Assembly: GCF_900109465.1 (NCBI RefSeq)
Contig: NZ_FOAZ01000008.1
Coordinates: 1 to 64,000 of the forward strand
Direction: 5' to 3'
Length of the DNA: 64,000 bases
Source of the DNA: Streptacidiphilus jiangxiensis
Lineage (GTDB): Bacteria > Actinomycetota > Actinomycetes > Streptomycetales > Streptomycetaceae
The notes beneath the pieces are model-generated. The model ran no database searches. It saw nothing but the letters and a program-made list of their open reading frames with translations, and was not told where the DNA came from. Below, one piece after another: positions 49,501 to 56,941 of the stretch. Positions within the stretch are counted from its first letter, which is position 1, and every line of letters begins with the position of its first letter. A program made the position numbers and the translations under genes.

Positions 49501-49816
49501 GACCGCTATGCTGATGCGACCTCAACTCCGGTTCTCACCTGCGGGCCTCGACCTCTCCCGGGTCGGCGCGGGCCTGCTCGCACTGGCCTACCTCGACCTC
49601 GAGCGGGGCCGTACCGCTCCGGCGGCCCGGCGGCTGGCGCTGGCCGAACGGGTGCGCTACGCACGGAACTTCCAGCCCACCATGTCCGCGGAACGAGCCC
49701 GGACGGCGGCCTGGAACGCAGACCGGCCGGCGTATGACGAGGCGGTCTCGTCGTACGCCGGCCTGGATCCGGAGGGCCTGCGCCTCGCGGCGCTGGAGGC
49801 CCTCGCCGATCGCTGA
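46559..49816 (+). CDS. AfsR/SARP-family regulator with NB-ARC and TPR-like regions
   Basis: A 1085-residue regulator. Residues 1-85: OmpR-type winged helix (MTIELTLLPRVSCRGQEVTS, ALQVLVSRARAQLGTGLIVT). About 90-245: bacterial transcriptional activation domain (RLTRYDEAAPALAQVVRARP, ALARYEHYRRSLRDELGVDP). About 260-560: NB-ARC ATPase with P-loop GPGGLGKTRL near 290 and Walker B VLLVLDNCEQV. The rest is helical TPR-like repeats. Large SARPs of this form control secondary metabolism, but no biosynthetic cluster is in the window. The GTG start has no Shine-Dalgarno; TACTCT upstream suggests a leaderless mRNA. Nearby exporter genes are candidate targets. Confidence 0.88.
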   Translation: MTIELTLLPRVSCRGQEVTSARLRGLLALLAGELRAGCSTALLVDGLWPDAQPENPAKALQVLVSRARAQLGTGLIVTTPSGYRLDLAEDQVDSAAVLLRAAAAAQQAREGDHAASLAHAEAGLALWEGEADAQAAPAPGTQDGARDEDDPVAALRAGRAPVRRALARARALALARLTRYDEAAPALAQVVRARPRDEEALLELLRAEAATVGPPAALARYEHYRRSLRDELGVDPGAPLQTLQRTLLEGEVPLERHGLPHEPNELVGRDADIAAVSALLRSARVTSVVGPGGLGKTRLAQVVSRAAEQRVVHFVPLAAVTRDEDVAAEVVAAVAAHAGARSAVPGRAPADDVSALVEALGSGPVLLVLDNCEQVVAGVADIVQVLVQRTKDLRVLTTSRAPLGLSSESVYLLPELGPEQTAELFRRRARAARPDVELPEDAVRALCGHLDGLPLAAELAAARVRVLSVAEITRRLTDRFALLRGGSRDAPQRHRTLRAVVDWSWNLLDADGRAAMRALSVFPGGFTATAAQHLLDALSAHEEREEQEGEELDALELVEHLVDQSLLKAADTPSGLRFHMLETVREFSADQREAQGGTEATTEALLAWARAFGLAEFDAPFGADLAGAGDRIRAELENLTLALRLGLARQDGDTVAATSAALAGLWTVEARYNRMAVLDTEVARLLSHHRPSSPAYVEAVRAVSTLCATNLFLVRGPHAVRSLVTLRRLPPGSPTSLVRALATVLCVSRDALVAGDPGPLLALTGDEQPPLLAAVARATASYAAEAQGDPETALGHARGMLRAFEHRGGSLPLLEILAHSRISELCLLAEQPAEAERHLRAALLLQERVGWRSDVIGLRWALMLTHLQLGNPDEAERWLEQAALHHVDETVDSLLVELGGRAEIALVRGETELGLGFWRRAVERLRDYPRLAPDGRPLAPGETDSLEPWILEIHAVAVAAHAQHGRGELVSDLSDQLARDLTAMLMRPQLRFSPAGLDLSRVGAGLLALAYLDLERGRTAPAARRLALAERVRYARNFQPTMSAERARTAAWNADRPAYDEAVSSYAGLDPEGLRLAALEALADR

Positions 49817-49863
49817 GCCCGGTCGGCCCCTCAGGGTCGGACAGGTCCTCGGGCCGGTCGCGC

Positions 49864-50670
49864 TCAGCGGGCCACCGGGTCGCGGTGGAAGAGCTTCTTG
49901 CTCCAGGCGTAGCCGCCGAAGCCGATCACGACCGCCCAGGCGACCGCGAGGATGCCGTTGTGGCCGATCGGGGAGCCCAGCAGCAGACCGCGCATCGTCT
50001 CGATGAAGGCGGTGAAGGGCTGGTACTCGGCGAACTGCGCCAGGCCCGTGGGCAGCGAGTTGATCGGGACGAACGCGCTGCTCAGGAAGGGCAGCAGCAG
50101 GGAGATCGGCAGCACCGCGTTGCTGGCGCCCTCGGGCGTCGGGCTGGCCAGACCGAGGCCGACCCCCAGCCAGGTGACGGCCAGGGTGACCAGCGCCGTG
50201 AGCCCGAAGGCGGCGACCCACTCCAGCAGGCTCGCGCCGGAGCGGAAGCCGAGGGCCAGCGCCACACCGACCACCAGCACCGCGCTGGCCATGGTCACCA
50301 GCACGTTGCCCACCACGTGCCCGGTCAGCACCGAGGCGCGGGAGATGGGCATGGTCCGGAACCGGGCCACGATGCCCTCGCGCATGTCGGTGCAGACGGC
50401 GACGGCGACCGGCATGGAGCCCGAGGCGATGGTCATCAGCAGGATGCCGGGGACCAGGTAGTTCAGGTAGCTGCCGTGGTGCGGGGCGGTGCCGGCGCCG
50501 ACCGCCATGCCGTGGCCGATCACGCCGCCGAAGACGTAGTTGAAGAGCAGGAGCATGATGACCGGCCCGCCGATCACGCTGATCGTCATGCCGGGGTAGC
50601 GCAGCGCGTGTCGCAGGTTGCGTCGCAGCATGGTGGTGGAGTCGGTCAGGGCGTAGGAGAGGGTGCTCAT
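49864..50670 (-). CDS. ABC-2 type transporter permease (DrrB-like)
   Basis: A 268-residue permease with six helices. LRHALRYPGMTISVIGGPVI, FNYVFGGVIGHGM, ILLMTIASGSMPVAVAVCTD, MREGIVARFRTMPISRASVL and PFLSSAFVPINSLPTGLAQF are typical of daunorubicin-resistance type exporters. Overlaps the ATPase gene by 4 nt. Convergent with the AfsR-like gene. Confidence 0.9.
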   Translation of the reverse strand: MSTLSYALTDSTTMLRRNLRHALRYPGMTISVIGGPVIMLLLFNYVFGGVIGHGMAVGAGTAPHHGSYLNYLVPGILLMTIASGSMPVAVAVCTDMREGIVARFRTMPISRASVLTGHVVGNVLVTMASAVLVVGVALALGFRSGASLLEWVAAFGLTALVTLAVTWLGVGLGLASPTPEGASNAVLPISLLLPFLSSAFVPINSLPTGLAQFAEYQPFTAFIETMRGLLLGSPIGHNGILAVAWAVVIGFGGYAWSKKLFHRDPVAR

Positions 50671-51650
50671 CGTGCGGCCGCCTTGGTCTCGTTGTCCGTG
50701 GTGGTGGTCTGGGTGGGAACGGTCGGGCCGCCGGTGAAGGCGAAGAAGACGTCGTCCAGGTCGGGGGTGTGCACGGTCAGCTGCTCCACCGGGATGCCGG
50801 CCGCGTCGAGCCGGTCCAGGACCGTGCGGACCGCGTGGGCGCTGCCGTCGCTCGGCGTCTGCAGCGTGAGCGCGTTGTCGTCGCGCGGCCCTGCGGGCAG
50901 CAGCCGCGCGGCGTCGTCGAGGGCCTGCGCGTCCGGGAAGTGCAGCACCAGGTGCCCGCCCGGGACGAGCCGCTTGAGCTCCGCAGGAGTGCCCTGGGCG
51001 ACGAGCCGCCCGTGGTCCAGCACCGCGATCCGGTCGGCGAGCTGGTCGGCCTCGTCCAGGTACTGCGTGGTGAGGAAGAGCGTGACGCCGTCGGCGACCA
51101 GGCCGCGGATGATCTCCCACATCGCGCGGCGGCTGCGTGGGTCCAGGCCCGTCGTCGGCTCGTCCAGGAAGATCACCTTCGGGCGTCCGACCAGCGTCAT
51201 CGCCAGGTCCAGCCGGCGTCGCATGCCGCCGGAGAAGGTGGCGGCCATCTTCTTCGCCACGTCGACGAGGTCGAACTGCTCCAGCAGTTGGGCCGCGCGG
51301 CGGCGGCCCTCGGCCCGCGGCAGGTGGTGCAGGTCCGCCATCAGGAGCAGGTTCTCCTCGGCGGTCAGCAGGTGGTCCACGGCGGAGAACTGCCCGGTCA
51401 CCCCGATCACGCCGCGGACGTCGTCCGCGGCGTCGACGAGGTCGTGACCGATGACGCGGGCGCTGCCGCCGTCCGCGCCGATCAGCGTCGACAGGATCTG
51501 CACCGTGGTGGTCTTGCCGGCCCCGTTGGGGCCGAGCAGCGAGAACACCGTCCCCGCGGGGATCGCGAGGTCGATGCCGTCCAGCACGACCTTCTCGCCG
51601 TAGGCCTTGCGCAAACCGGTGGCTTCGATCGCCAGCTGCGACGGGCTCAT
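50667..51650 (-). CDS. ABC transporter ATPase (DrrA-like, drug export)
   Basis: A 327-residue ATPase. Walker A GPNGAGKTTT, Q-loop GQFSAVDHLLTAEENL, signature FSGGMRRRLDLAMTL, Walker B KVIFLDEPTTGLDPRSR, and the C-terminal domain of DrrA proteins (VRTVLDRLDAAGIPVEQLTV, DLDDVFFAFTG). With the permease it forms a drug or lipid exporter. GGAGATG context at the start; divergent from the SRPBCC gene at 51791. Confidence 0.92.
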   Translation of the reverse strand: MSPSQLAIEATGLRKAYGEKVVLDGIDLAIPAGTVFSLLGPNGAGKTTTVQILSTLIGADGGSARVIGHDLVDAADDVRGVIGVTGQFSAVDHLLTAEENLLLMADLHHLPRAEGRRRAAQLLEQFDLVDVAKKMAATFSGGMRRRLDLAMTLVGRPKVIFLDEPTTGLDPRSRRAMWEIIRGLVADGVTLFLTTQYLDEADQLADRIAVLDHGRLVAQGTPAELKRLVPGGHLVLHFPDAQALDDAARLLPAGPRDDNALTLQTPSDGSAHAVRTVLDRLDAAGIPVEQLTVHTPDLDDVFFAFTGGPTVPTQTTTTDNETKAAAR

Positions 51651-51790
51651 CTCCGGTTCCTCCTTCGTCCCTCGTCGTGTTCCGTTCGGTGGTGACGAGG
51701 AAGAGAGTGGAGGGGCCCGGATTCACGGCGGCTTCAGCGTGGTTTCATCGGGTTCCATCAGTGAAACCGTCGGGATCGGGAGGAGCGGGG

Positions 51791-52474
51791 ATGGCTGCGG
51801 CGCGGGATTCCCTTGTGGTGCGCACGGAGATCGAGGCCACGCCGGAGGAGGTGTGGGCGGCGGTCTCGGACGTGACGCGGATGGGGGAGTGGAGCCCCGA
51901 GTGCACGGGCGGCGCGTGGCGCGGCACTCCGGCGCAGCCGGTGGTGGGGGCGCGCTTCCAGGGCCACAACGCGAAGGGCGGCCGCCGATGGTCGACCGTC
52001 TGCGAGGTGGTCGCGGCCGAGGCGGGCCGCGCGTTCGCCTGGGAGGTGAGCTGGGGTGTCCCCATCGCCCGCTGGGGCTTTGTCCTCACCCCCGGCGCGA
52101 CGGAGGGCACCACGGTCGTCGAACAGACCTGGCAGGACCGCCGCAACCCCGTCGTCGCCTGGCTCACCGAGGCGGCGCTCCGCACGGGCCGCAGGGCGTC
52201 GTGGAACGAGCGCACCATGGAACGGACGCTGGCCGCCTTGAAGCGATCGCTTGAGTTGCACCATCAGGGGTGCGAGGAACCGCGCGAGGAACCGCGCGAG
52301 GAACCGCGTCACAAGCCACCCACGCAGGTGGTGCACCGAACGCGTTGCACCATCAGGGGTGCGAGGAACCGCGCGAGGAACCGCGCGAGGAACCGCGCGA
52401 GGAACCGCGCGAGTAACCACCCTGTGCGGATGGCCCTGCGCGTTCGGTGCACCACCTGCGTGGGTGGCTTGTGA
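51791..52474 (+). CDS. SRPBCC-family protein with repeat-derived C-terminal tail
   Basis: A 227-residue reading frame. Residues 1-155 are a Bet v1-like/polyketide cyclase domain (LVVRTEIEATPEEVWAAVSD, RMGEWSPECTGGAW, SWGVPIARWGFVLTPGA, TTVVEQTWQDRR) ending at LAALKRSLEL. The remaining 70 residues (EEPREEPREEPR, then ARNRARNRARNRARNR, then MALRVRCTTCVGGL) are translated from an intergenic repeat element that has removed the native stop codon. The tail is Arg-rich and surely non-native. GGAGGA lies 7 nt before ATG 51791. Confidence 0.8.
   Translation: MAAARDSLVVRTEIEATPEEVWAAVSDVTRMGEWSPECTGGAWRGTPAQPVVGARFQGHNAKGGRRWSTVCEVVAAEAGRAFAWEVSWGVPIARWGFVLTPGATEGTTVVEQTWQDRRNPVVAWLTEAALRTGRRASWNERTMERTLAALKRSLELHHQGCEEPREEPREEPRHKPPTQVVHRTRCTIRGARNRARNRARNRARNRASNHPVRMALRVRCTTCVGGL
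52294..52344. repeat. 51-bp perfect inverted repeat, left arm
   Basis: Exact reverse complement of 52439-52489. Left flank 52257-52282 (GCACCATCAGGGG then GCGAGGAACCG) also pairs with the right end near 52476-52502, with one or two mismatches, and recurs at 52347-52372. Resembles the short GC-rich hairpin elements scattered in streptomycete intergenic regions. Confidence 0.9.
52363..52410. repeat. 12-bp tandem repeat, four copies
   Basis: GAGGAACCGCGC four times, followed by a broken copy (GAGTAACC). A shorter array of three (the last ending GCGT) occurs at 52274-52309. In frame these encode ARNR units and EEPR units respectively. Confidence 0.9.
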
Positions 52475-52489
52475 CGCGGTTCCTCGCGC
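52439..52489. repeat. 51-bp perfect inverted repeat, right arm
   Basis: Pairs exactly with 52294-52344; the stop codon of the SRPBCC frame (52472-52474) lies inside. The full hairpin separates the convergent SRPBCC gene and the gene ending at 52513 and may act as a terminator. Confidence 0.9.
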
Positions 52490-52512
52490 CCCTGATGGTG
52501 CGACAGGAGGTC

Positions 52513-53349
52513 TTACTCGAAGGTCAGCCAGGAGCGGTGCCACAGCAGCGCGCACTGGCGGTCGCAGCCGAGCTCGGCGAGGGGCTCGCCGAGGCAGCGG
52601 AGGCCGTCGAGTTGGTACCACTCGCCGACCGGGTACTGCCAGCGGGGGAGGGCGCGGGGGGTGACCTGCCGCAGGACCGGCAGGCGGCGGCCGACGTGTC
52701 GGGCCATCGCCGCGTGGAAGGGGACGCCGAGCAGCGTGCCGTCGGGGTCGAGGGTCTGCTGGATCTCCTGGAGGCTGCGGACCGTGGCGAAACGCTGCGG
52801 CGCCGGGACCGCGGTCGGTGCCGCCGCCGAGCGGAGCCAGTCGTCGCGGAAGAGCAGGGCGCAGCCCAACCCGCAGCCCTCGTCCTCGGCGCCCGCTCCG
52901 GCGCACGTGCCACCGCGGAGCGTGACCGTGCGGGAGATGCGACGCATCCGGTAGTGGTCGTCGAGCATGCGCCGCACCACGTGCTCGACCTGGTAGGTGC
53001 CGCCGCAGAAGGACCACTGCGAGGCGGTGAACCAGAGACCGCCGAGGCGGTCGTCCGCGTCCAGCGTCGTGCGGATCTCCTCCGCGCTGCGGACGGTGAC
53101 CCAACTGCCCACCTCGAACGCCGACGGACGGCCGGGGCCCGGCACGCCGGTGAGCCGCTCGCGGGCGTGCTCGCGGATGAGACGCGTCGGGCGCAGCACG
53201 CCGAACGGCGGCCGGGCGTGGATCGGCAGCCCCTCGTACTGGCAGCGGGCCGCCTGCATCGGCAGCCGTGGCGCGGGCAGGGCGAGCCGCCCGCTCCTCG
53301 CGGTGTCGCCGGTGGCGTCGGCGTTGGTGTCGGCCGGGAGTTGGGACAT
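52513..53349 (-). CDS. Hypothetical protein with duplicated Cys-containing domain
   Basis: A 278-residue protein made of two related halves. Half 1: WVTVRSAEEIRTTLDADDRL, GLWFTASQWSFCGGTYQVEH, and GCGLGCALLFRDDWL. Half 2: FATVRSLQEIQQTLDPDGTL, GVPFHAAMARHVGRRLPVLR, then LDGLRCLGEPLAELGCDRQC and ALLWHRSWL. Domains ending in C-x3-CALLFW-x3-WL recur in actinobacterial proteins of unknown role, where the cysteines could bind metal. In half 2 the FCG cysteine is replaced by His. ATG 53349 has GAGGAG 8 nt upstream. Confidence 0.65.
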   Translation of the reverse strand: MSQLPADTNADATGDTARSGRLALPAPRLPMQAARCQYEGLPIHARPPFGVLRPTRLIREHARERLTGVPGPGRPSAFEVGSWVTVRSAEEIRTTLDADDRLGGLWFTASQWSFCGGTYQVEHVVRRMLDDHYRMRRISRTVTLRGGTCAGAGAEDEGCGLGCALLFRDDWLRSAAAPTAVPAPQRFATVRSLQEIQQTLDPDGTLLGVPFHAAMARHVGRRLPVLRQVTPRALPRWQYPVGEWYQLDGLRCLGEPLAELGCDRQCALLWHRSWLTFE

Positions 53350-53482
53350 CGGACGGCTCCTCGTCGGCAGGCGCGGCGGCCTCGGCACGGGCCCGTTCGC
53401 CACGCCGATGGTAACCAGCCGACTACGGATCGCAGTGGTCGATCACCCCTCCGAGCGACGCCCTGCGGGCAGGGAGTTGACG

Positions 53483-54103
53483 TTACGGCAGCAATCGCTG
53501 CTCCTTGGCCCTCGCGACGGCCGCGGCGCGCGTGTCGACGCCGAGCTTGGCGTAGACGCGGACCAGATGCGTCTTGACGGTGGCCTCGCTGATGAAGAGC
53601 GCCTGCGCGATCTCGCGGTTGCCCAGGCCCTTCGACAGATGGGCGAGGATGTCCAGTTCGCGCGGGGTGAGCGTCGGCCCGGGCGCGCGCAGCCGGGCCA
53701 TGACCCGGCTGGCGACCGGGGCGGAGAGCGTGGTGCGGCCCTCGGCCGCGGCGGCGATGGCGGTGAAGAGCTCCTCCGGCCGTTCGGCCTTGAGCAGGTA
53801 GCCGGTGGCACCCGCCTCGATCGCGCGGGTGATGTCGGCGTCCGTGTCGTAGGTGGTGAGCACGAGCACGCGCGGGCCGTCGGGGGCCGCGGTGAGACGG
53901 CGGGTGGTCTCCACGCCGTCGATGCCGGAGCCGAGCTGGAGGTCCATCAGGACGACGTCGGGACGGTGGTGCGCGACGGCGGCGAGGGCCTCCTCGCCGG
54001 TGGCCGCCTCGGCGACGATCTCGATGTCCGGCGCGCTGCCGAGCAGCGCCGTCAGGCCCGCCCGCACCACAGCGTGGTCGTCGCAGAGCAGCACACGGAT
54101 CAC
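53483..54103 (-). CDS. senR: NarL/LuxR-type response regulator (SenR-like)
   Basis: A 206-residue response regulator. Receiver domain with acidic pair LLCDDHAVVRAGL, phospho-acceptor Asp in PDVVLMDLQLG, and Thr/Lys in VLVLTTYDTD and GYLLKAERPE. LuxR helix-turn-helix LTPRELDILAHLSKGLGNRE, ISEATVKTHLVRVYAKLGV. Overlaps the sensor kinase gene by 4 nt. The HbpS-like gene next door suggests this is the SenR partner of a haem/redox sensor; the symbol rests on gene order and family. Confidence 0.85.
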   Translation of the reverse strand: MIRVLLCDDHAVVRAGLTALLGSAPDIEIVAEAATGEEALAAVAHHRPDVVLMDLQLGSGIDGVETTRRLTAAPDGPRVLVLTTYDTDADITRAIEAGATGYLLKAERPEELFTAIAAAAEGRTTLSAPVASRVMARLRAPGPTLTPRELDILAHLSKGLGNREIAQALFISEATVKTHLVRVYAKLGVDTRAAAVARAKEQRLLP

Positions 54104-55290
54104 GCGGCCGCTCCCTGGTTCCGACCTTGGCCCAGGTCAGGGGCCGTGCGGTGTGCGCGTATCGGCTCCAGCGGCACGACCGCCGTCACCGTCGTGCCGG
54201 CGCCCGGTGCGGACTCGACGCTGAGCCGGCCGCCGAGCTGGCCGATGCGGGCCCGCATCGCGGGCAGGCCGTGGCCGCCGTCGGGGCCGGGGGCGGGGAG
54301 CACGGCCGGGTCGAAGCCGTGGCCGTCGTCCCAGACGTCGAGGATCACTTGGTCGTCCAGGTAGGTCAGGGTGACGGTGGTCGTCGCCGCGTCGGCGTGG
54401 CGGCGGCTGTTGCCGAGGGCCCCCTGTGCCACCCGCAGCAGTGCGCCCTGGGCGCGCTCGGGGAGGTCGACGGCCATGCCGTCGACGTGCAGGTGGGCGC
54501 CCTCGCGGGCGGCGACCGTGCGCAGCGCCGCCTCCAGGCCGCCGGTCTCGGCCAGGTCGGCCGGGGCGAGGTCGTGGACGAAGCGGCGGGCCTCCGCCAG
54601 CGAGCGGGCGGTCGACTCGGAGGCGGCCGCGAGCTGGGCGCGGGCCGCCGGGCCGTCCCGGTCCCAGCTGCGTTCGGCGGCCTGCAGCAGCAGCTGTTGG
54701 CTGGTCAGGCCCTGGGCCAGGGTGTCGTGGATCTCCGCCGCCAGCCGCTGGCGCTCGGCGAGCACGCCGGCCCGGCGCTCCGTCGCGGCCAGCTCGTCCC
54801 GGGCCTCGACCAGCTGGGCCATGCTGGCACGCAGCCGCTCCGTCTGCCGCTGGGCGTGCAGCAGCACGGCCACGGCGAGCGCCGCGATGGCGGGCGGGGC
54901 CAGCAGGACGTTGGGGTCCCAGCCCGTCAGCCGCACCTCGGAGCCGACGATGGCGCCCGTCAGCAGCCCGATCAGGACGATGGCGGGCCGGGCGGGCAGG
55001 ATCCGCAGCGCGGAGTAGAGCAGCGGCACGGCGCACCACGAGCAGCTCGGCGCGAGCAGCGCGAGCGCGAGCCAGGCGGCGACCACGCCGGCCAGCCAGA
55101 TCCGCGGATGCCCCCGCAACGCGCCCGCCAGTAGGTAGACCGCGGCCAGCAGGGCGCCGGCGGCGAGCACCCACGGGGTGCGCGGATCCCCGTGGTGGCG
55201 TTCCAGGAAGCGGGCCAGGGAGGCGCCCAGCAGCACGAAGAAGGCGGTGTGCACCACCAGCGCGAGACGCCGGTCCTCCGCGGTCGTCAT
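54100..55290 (-). CDS. senS: Sensor histidine kinase (SenS-like)
   Basis: A 396-residue membrane kinase. Five or so helices in the first 160 residues (ALVVHTAFFVLLGASLARFL, TPWVLAAGALLAAVYLLAGA, PAIVLIGLLTGAIVG, PPAIAALAVAVLLHA), a coiled linker, HisKA_3 with the phospho-His in RLAAEIHDTLAQGLTSQQLL, and a HATPase domain (LLRVAQGALGNSRRHADAAT, DVWDDGHGFDPAVL, GGHGLPAMRARIGQLGGRLS). AAGGAG 6 nt before ATG 55290. It forms an operon with the response regulator and is divergent from the HbpS-like gene, the known HbpS-SenS-SenR arrangement. Confidence 0.85.
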   Translation of the reverse strand: MTTAEDRRLALVVHTAFFVLLGASLARFLERHHGDPRTPWVLAAGALLAAVYLLAGALRGHPRIWLAGVVAAWLALALLAPSCSWCAVPLLYSALRILPARPAIVLIGLLTGAIVGSEVRLTGWDPNVLLAPPAIAALAVAVLLHAQRQTERLRASMAQLVEARDELAATERRAGVLAERQRLAAEIHDTLAQGLTSQQLLLQAAERSWDRDGPAARAQLAAASESTARSLAEARRFVHDLAPADLAETGGLEAALRTVAAREGAHLHVDGMAVDLPERAQGALLRVAQGALGNSRRHADAATTTVTLTYLDDQVILDVWDDGHGFDPAVLPAPGPDGGHGLPAMRARIGQLGGRLSVESAPGAGTTVTAVVPLEPIRAHRTAPDLGQGRNQGAAA

Positions 55291-55360
55291 GCCGGGCTCC
55301 TTCCTGCGCGCGGGTGCCTGTCCGTCCCCACCATCGTCACACGCTGTGCCGAGCCGGGGG

Positions 55361-55376
55361 TCAACCGATCGGTTGA
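55361..55376. promoter_or_regulatory. 16-bp perfect palindrome between senS-like and hbpS-like genes
   Basis: TCAACCGATCGGTTGA. It lies 70 bp from the kinase start and 122 bp from the HbpS-like start. A good candidate binding site for the response regulator or another dimeric regulator. Confidence 0.6.
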
Positions 55377-55400
55377 CCTCCGGTCGTCCGTTCGGTCTCC

Positions 55401-55412
55401 GGGGTCGACCCC
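55401..55412. promoter_or_regulatory. 12-bp palindrome GGGGTCGACCCC
   Basis: A second perfect palindrome 40 bp from the first, closer to the HbpS-like gene, followed by a CGGTCGACCG-like sequence. Possible second regulator site. Confidence 0.35.
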
Positions 55413-55498
55413 GACGGTCGACCGACCCGGCCCCGGACCGCTTCGACGATGGAAGCACCGGCCCGAAAGCGCGGGCCCCGAGGATCAGGAGATCCGCC

Positions 55499-56056
55499 AT
55501 GAAGGCCACCCTTCGCCGCAGCCGTGCCACCGTCCTCACCGGCGCCGCCACCCTGGTCGCGCTCACCGCGGGCGTCGTCGGCGCCGTCTCGGCGACCGCC
55601 GCGAGCCCGACACCGGCCCCCGCCGCGCCGGTCTCCGTCCCGGCGTCGCAGACGCAGCAGACCACGCACCTGACCGAGGCGGCGGCGCTCAAGGCCGCGC
55701 AGGCGGCGCAGGACGCGGCGGCCAAGGCCGGCCGGCACGTCTCGGTCGCGGTGGTCGACCGCGACGGCAACACGATCGTCACGCTCCGTGGCGACGGCGC
55801 GGGCCCGCAGTCCTACGCCTCGGCGCAGGAGAAGGCCTACACGGCGGTCTCCTGGAACGCCCCGACCTCCGTCCTCGCGGGCCGGCTGGCCCAGAACCCG
55901 ACCCTGAAGGACATCCCCGGCACCCTGTTCCTCGCCGGTGGCGTCCCGGTCGACGCGAAGAGCGCCCCGATCGCGGGCATCGGCGTCGCCGGCGCCCCGA
56001 GCGGTGACCAGGACGAGTCCTTCGCCGCGGCCGGCGCGGCGGCGCTGGGCCACTGA
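55499..56056 (+). CDS. hbpS: HbpS-like secreted haem-binding protein (GlcG/DUF336)
   Basis: A 185-residue exported protein. Signal LRRSRATVLTGAATLVALTA to ATAAS, then a short Pro/Ala linker, then the DUF336 domain: THLTEAAALKAAQAAQDAAA, HVSVAVVDRDGNTIVTLRGD, SYASAQEKAYTAVSWNAPTS, DIPGTLFLAGGVPV and GIGVAGAPSGDQDE. This matches HbpS, an extracellular haem-binding octamer that modulates SenS under haem and oxidative stress. AGGAG precedes the ATG. The neighbouring two-component genes fit. Confidence 0.87.
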   Translation: MKATLRRSRATVLTGAATLVALTAGVVGAVSATAASPTPAPAAPVSVPASQTQQTTHLTEAAALKAAQAAQDAAAKAGRHVSVAVVDRDGNTIVTLRGDGAGPQSYASAQEKAYTAVSWNAPTSVLAGRLAQNPTLKDIPGTLFLAGGVPVDAKSAPIAGIGVAGAPSGDQDESFAAAGAAALGH

Positions 56057-56078
56057 GGAGCGGCGCCCCGGAAACCGG

Positions 56079-56112
56079 GAAGCCTCCCCGGCCTGGTGGC
56101 CGGGGAGGCTTC
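56079..56112. terminator. Bidirectional hairpin terminator
   Basis: Perfect 15-bp stem GAAGCCTCCCCGGCC/GGCCGGGGAGGCTTC with a TGGT loop, between the convergent HbpS-like gene and the gene ending at 56141. Confidence 0.9.
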
Positions 56113-56140
56113 GACGTGCGGCTACTGCCTCAGCGCGTGA

Positions 56141-56926
56141 CTACTTGACCGCGACCCAGGTGGCGGCGGAGGTGGCGGCGCCGCTGGCGGCGTCACCGCC
56201 GTAGACGTAGCGCCACGAGCCGGAGCGGTTGTCGTGCAGGGTGGTGGACAGTGCACCGGTGCTGCCGGTGCGGACCCAGCGGACGAAGGTCCACTGCTGG
56301 GAGCCGGCCGCGCGGAACTGCAGCGCGACCCAGCGGCCCGCGTACCCGCCCCACGTGAACCTGCTCCAGTCGGCGCGGTTGAGCTGCCCCTTGACGGTCA
56401 GCGAGGCGCCCTTGTGGACCGCGGTGGCGGAGGGCTTGGCCGTCAGGGCGTCGGCACGCTTGAACAGGGCGAACGACGTGGCCTTCGCGTCGAGGGTCGT
56501 CCGGCCGTCCTTGCCGGTCACCAGCACGGCGACGTCGAAGACCATCCCCGCGACGCCGTTGGGGAGCTGCATGGTCTTGACGTTGTACGTCTCGGTGTCG
56601 CTCTCGCCGGCGGTCTCGCCGGTCGCGCTGCGGCTGATGACCGGCAGCGCGGAGACCTTGGCGAAGTCCGAGAGGGTGACCTTGTACCCGTGCGCGGTGG
56701 CGTAGGCCGAGTACGGGACGGCCTTGATGGACTTGATGCCGGCCGGGTCGGTCGCGGTGATGCGGATGGACTCGGTGGCCTTGCCGGTCAGACCGAGCAC
56801 GAGCGTGGTCGCCGACGCGTGGGTGATCACCGGCTTCGGGGTTGCGGCGAACGCGGACGCGGGCAGGGCCACGGTGCCGAGCGCGAGCGCGCCGACCAGG
56901 GCCGGCGCGACTATGCGGATGCGCAT
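56141..56926 (-). CDS. Secreted protein, family not recognised
   Basis: A 261-residue exported protein. Signal RIRIVAPALVGALALGTVAL to ASAFAAT. Two beta-rich domains: the first (PVITHASATTLVLGLTGKAT, TDPAGIKSIKAVPYSAY) resembles an Ig-like fold; the last (VKGQLNRADWSRFTWGGYAG, LQFRAAGSQQWTFVRWVRTG, SGSWRYVYGGDAASGAA) resembles the C-terminal domains at 21849 and 25872. AAGGAG 6 nt before ATG 56926. Role unknown; likely wall-associated. Confidence 0.75.
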   Translation of the reverse strand: MRIRIVAPALVGALALGTVALPASAFAATPKPVITHASATTLVLGLTGKATESIRITATDPAGIKSIKAVPYSAYATAHGYKVTLSDFAKVSALPVISRSATGETAGESDTETYNVKTMQLPNGVAGMVFDVAVLVTGKDGRTTLDAKATSFALFKRADALTAKPSATAVHKGASLTVKGQLNRADWSRFTWGGYAGRWVALQFRAAGSQQWTFVRWVRTGSTGALSTTLHDNRSGSWRYVYGGDAASGAATSAATWVAVK

Positions 56927-56941
56927 GAGTGCTCCTTGACG

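Noticed and set aside
52274..52410. 12-bp tandem units as a CRISPR array
   Set aside because: Units are contiguous without unique spacers, and no cas gene is present.
46559..52474. A secondary-metabolite biosynthetic cluster around the AfsR-like regulator
   Set aside because: Only a regulator, a DrrAB-like exporter and an SRPBCC protein are present; no synthase, NRPS or tailoring set is seen.
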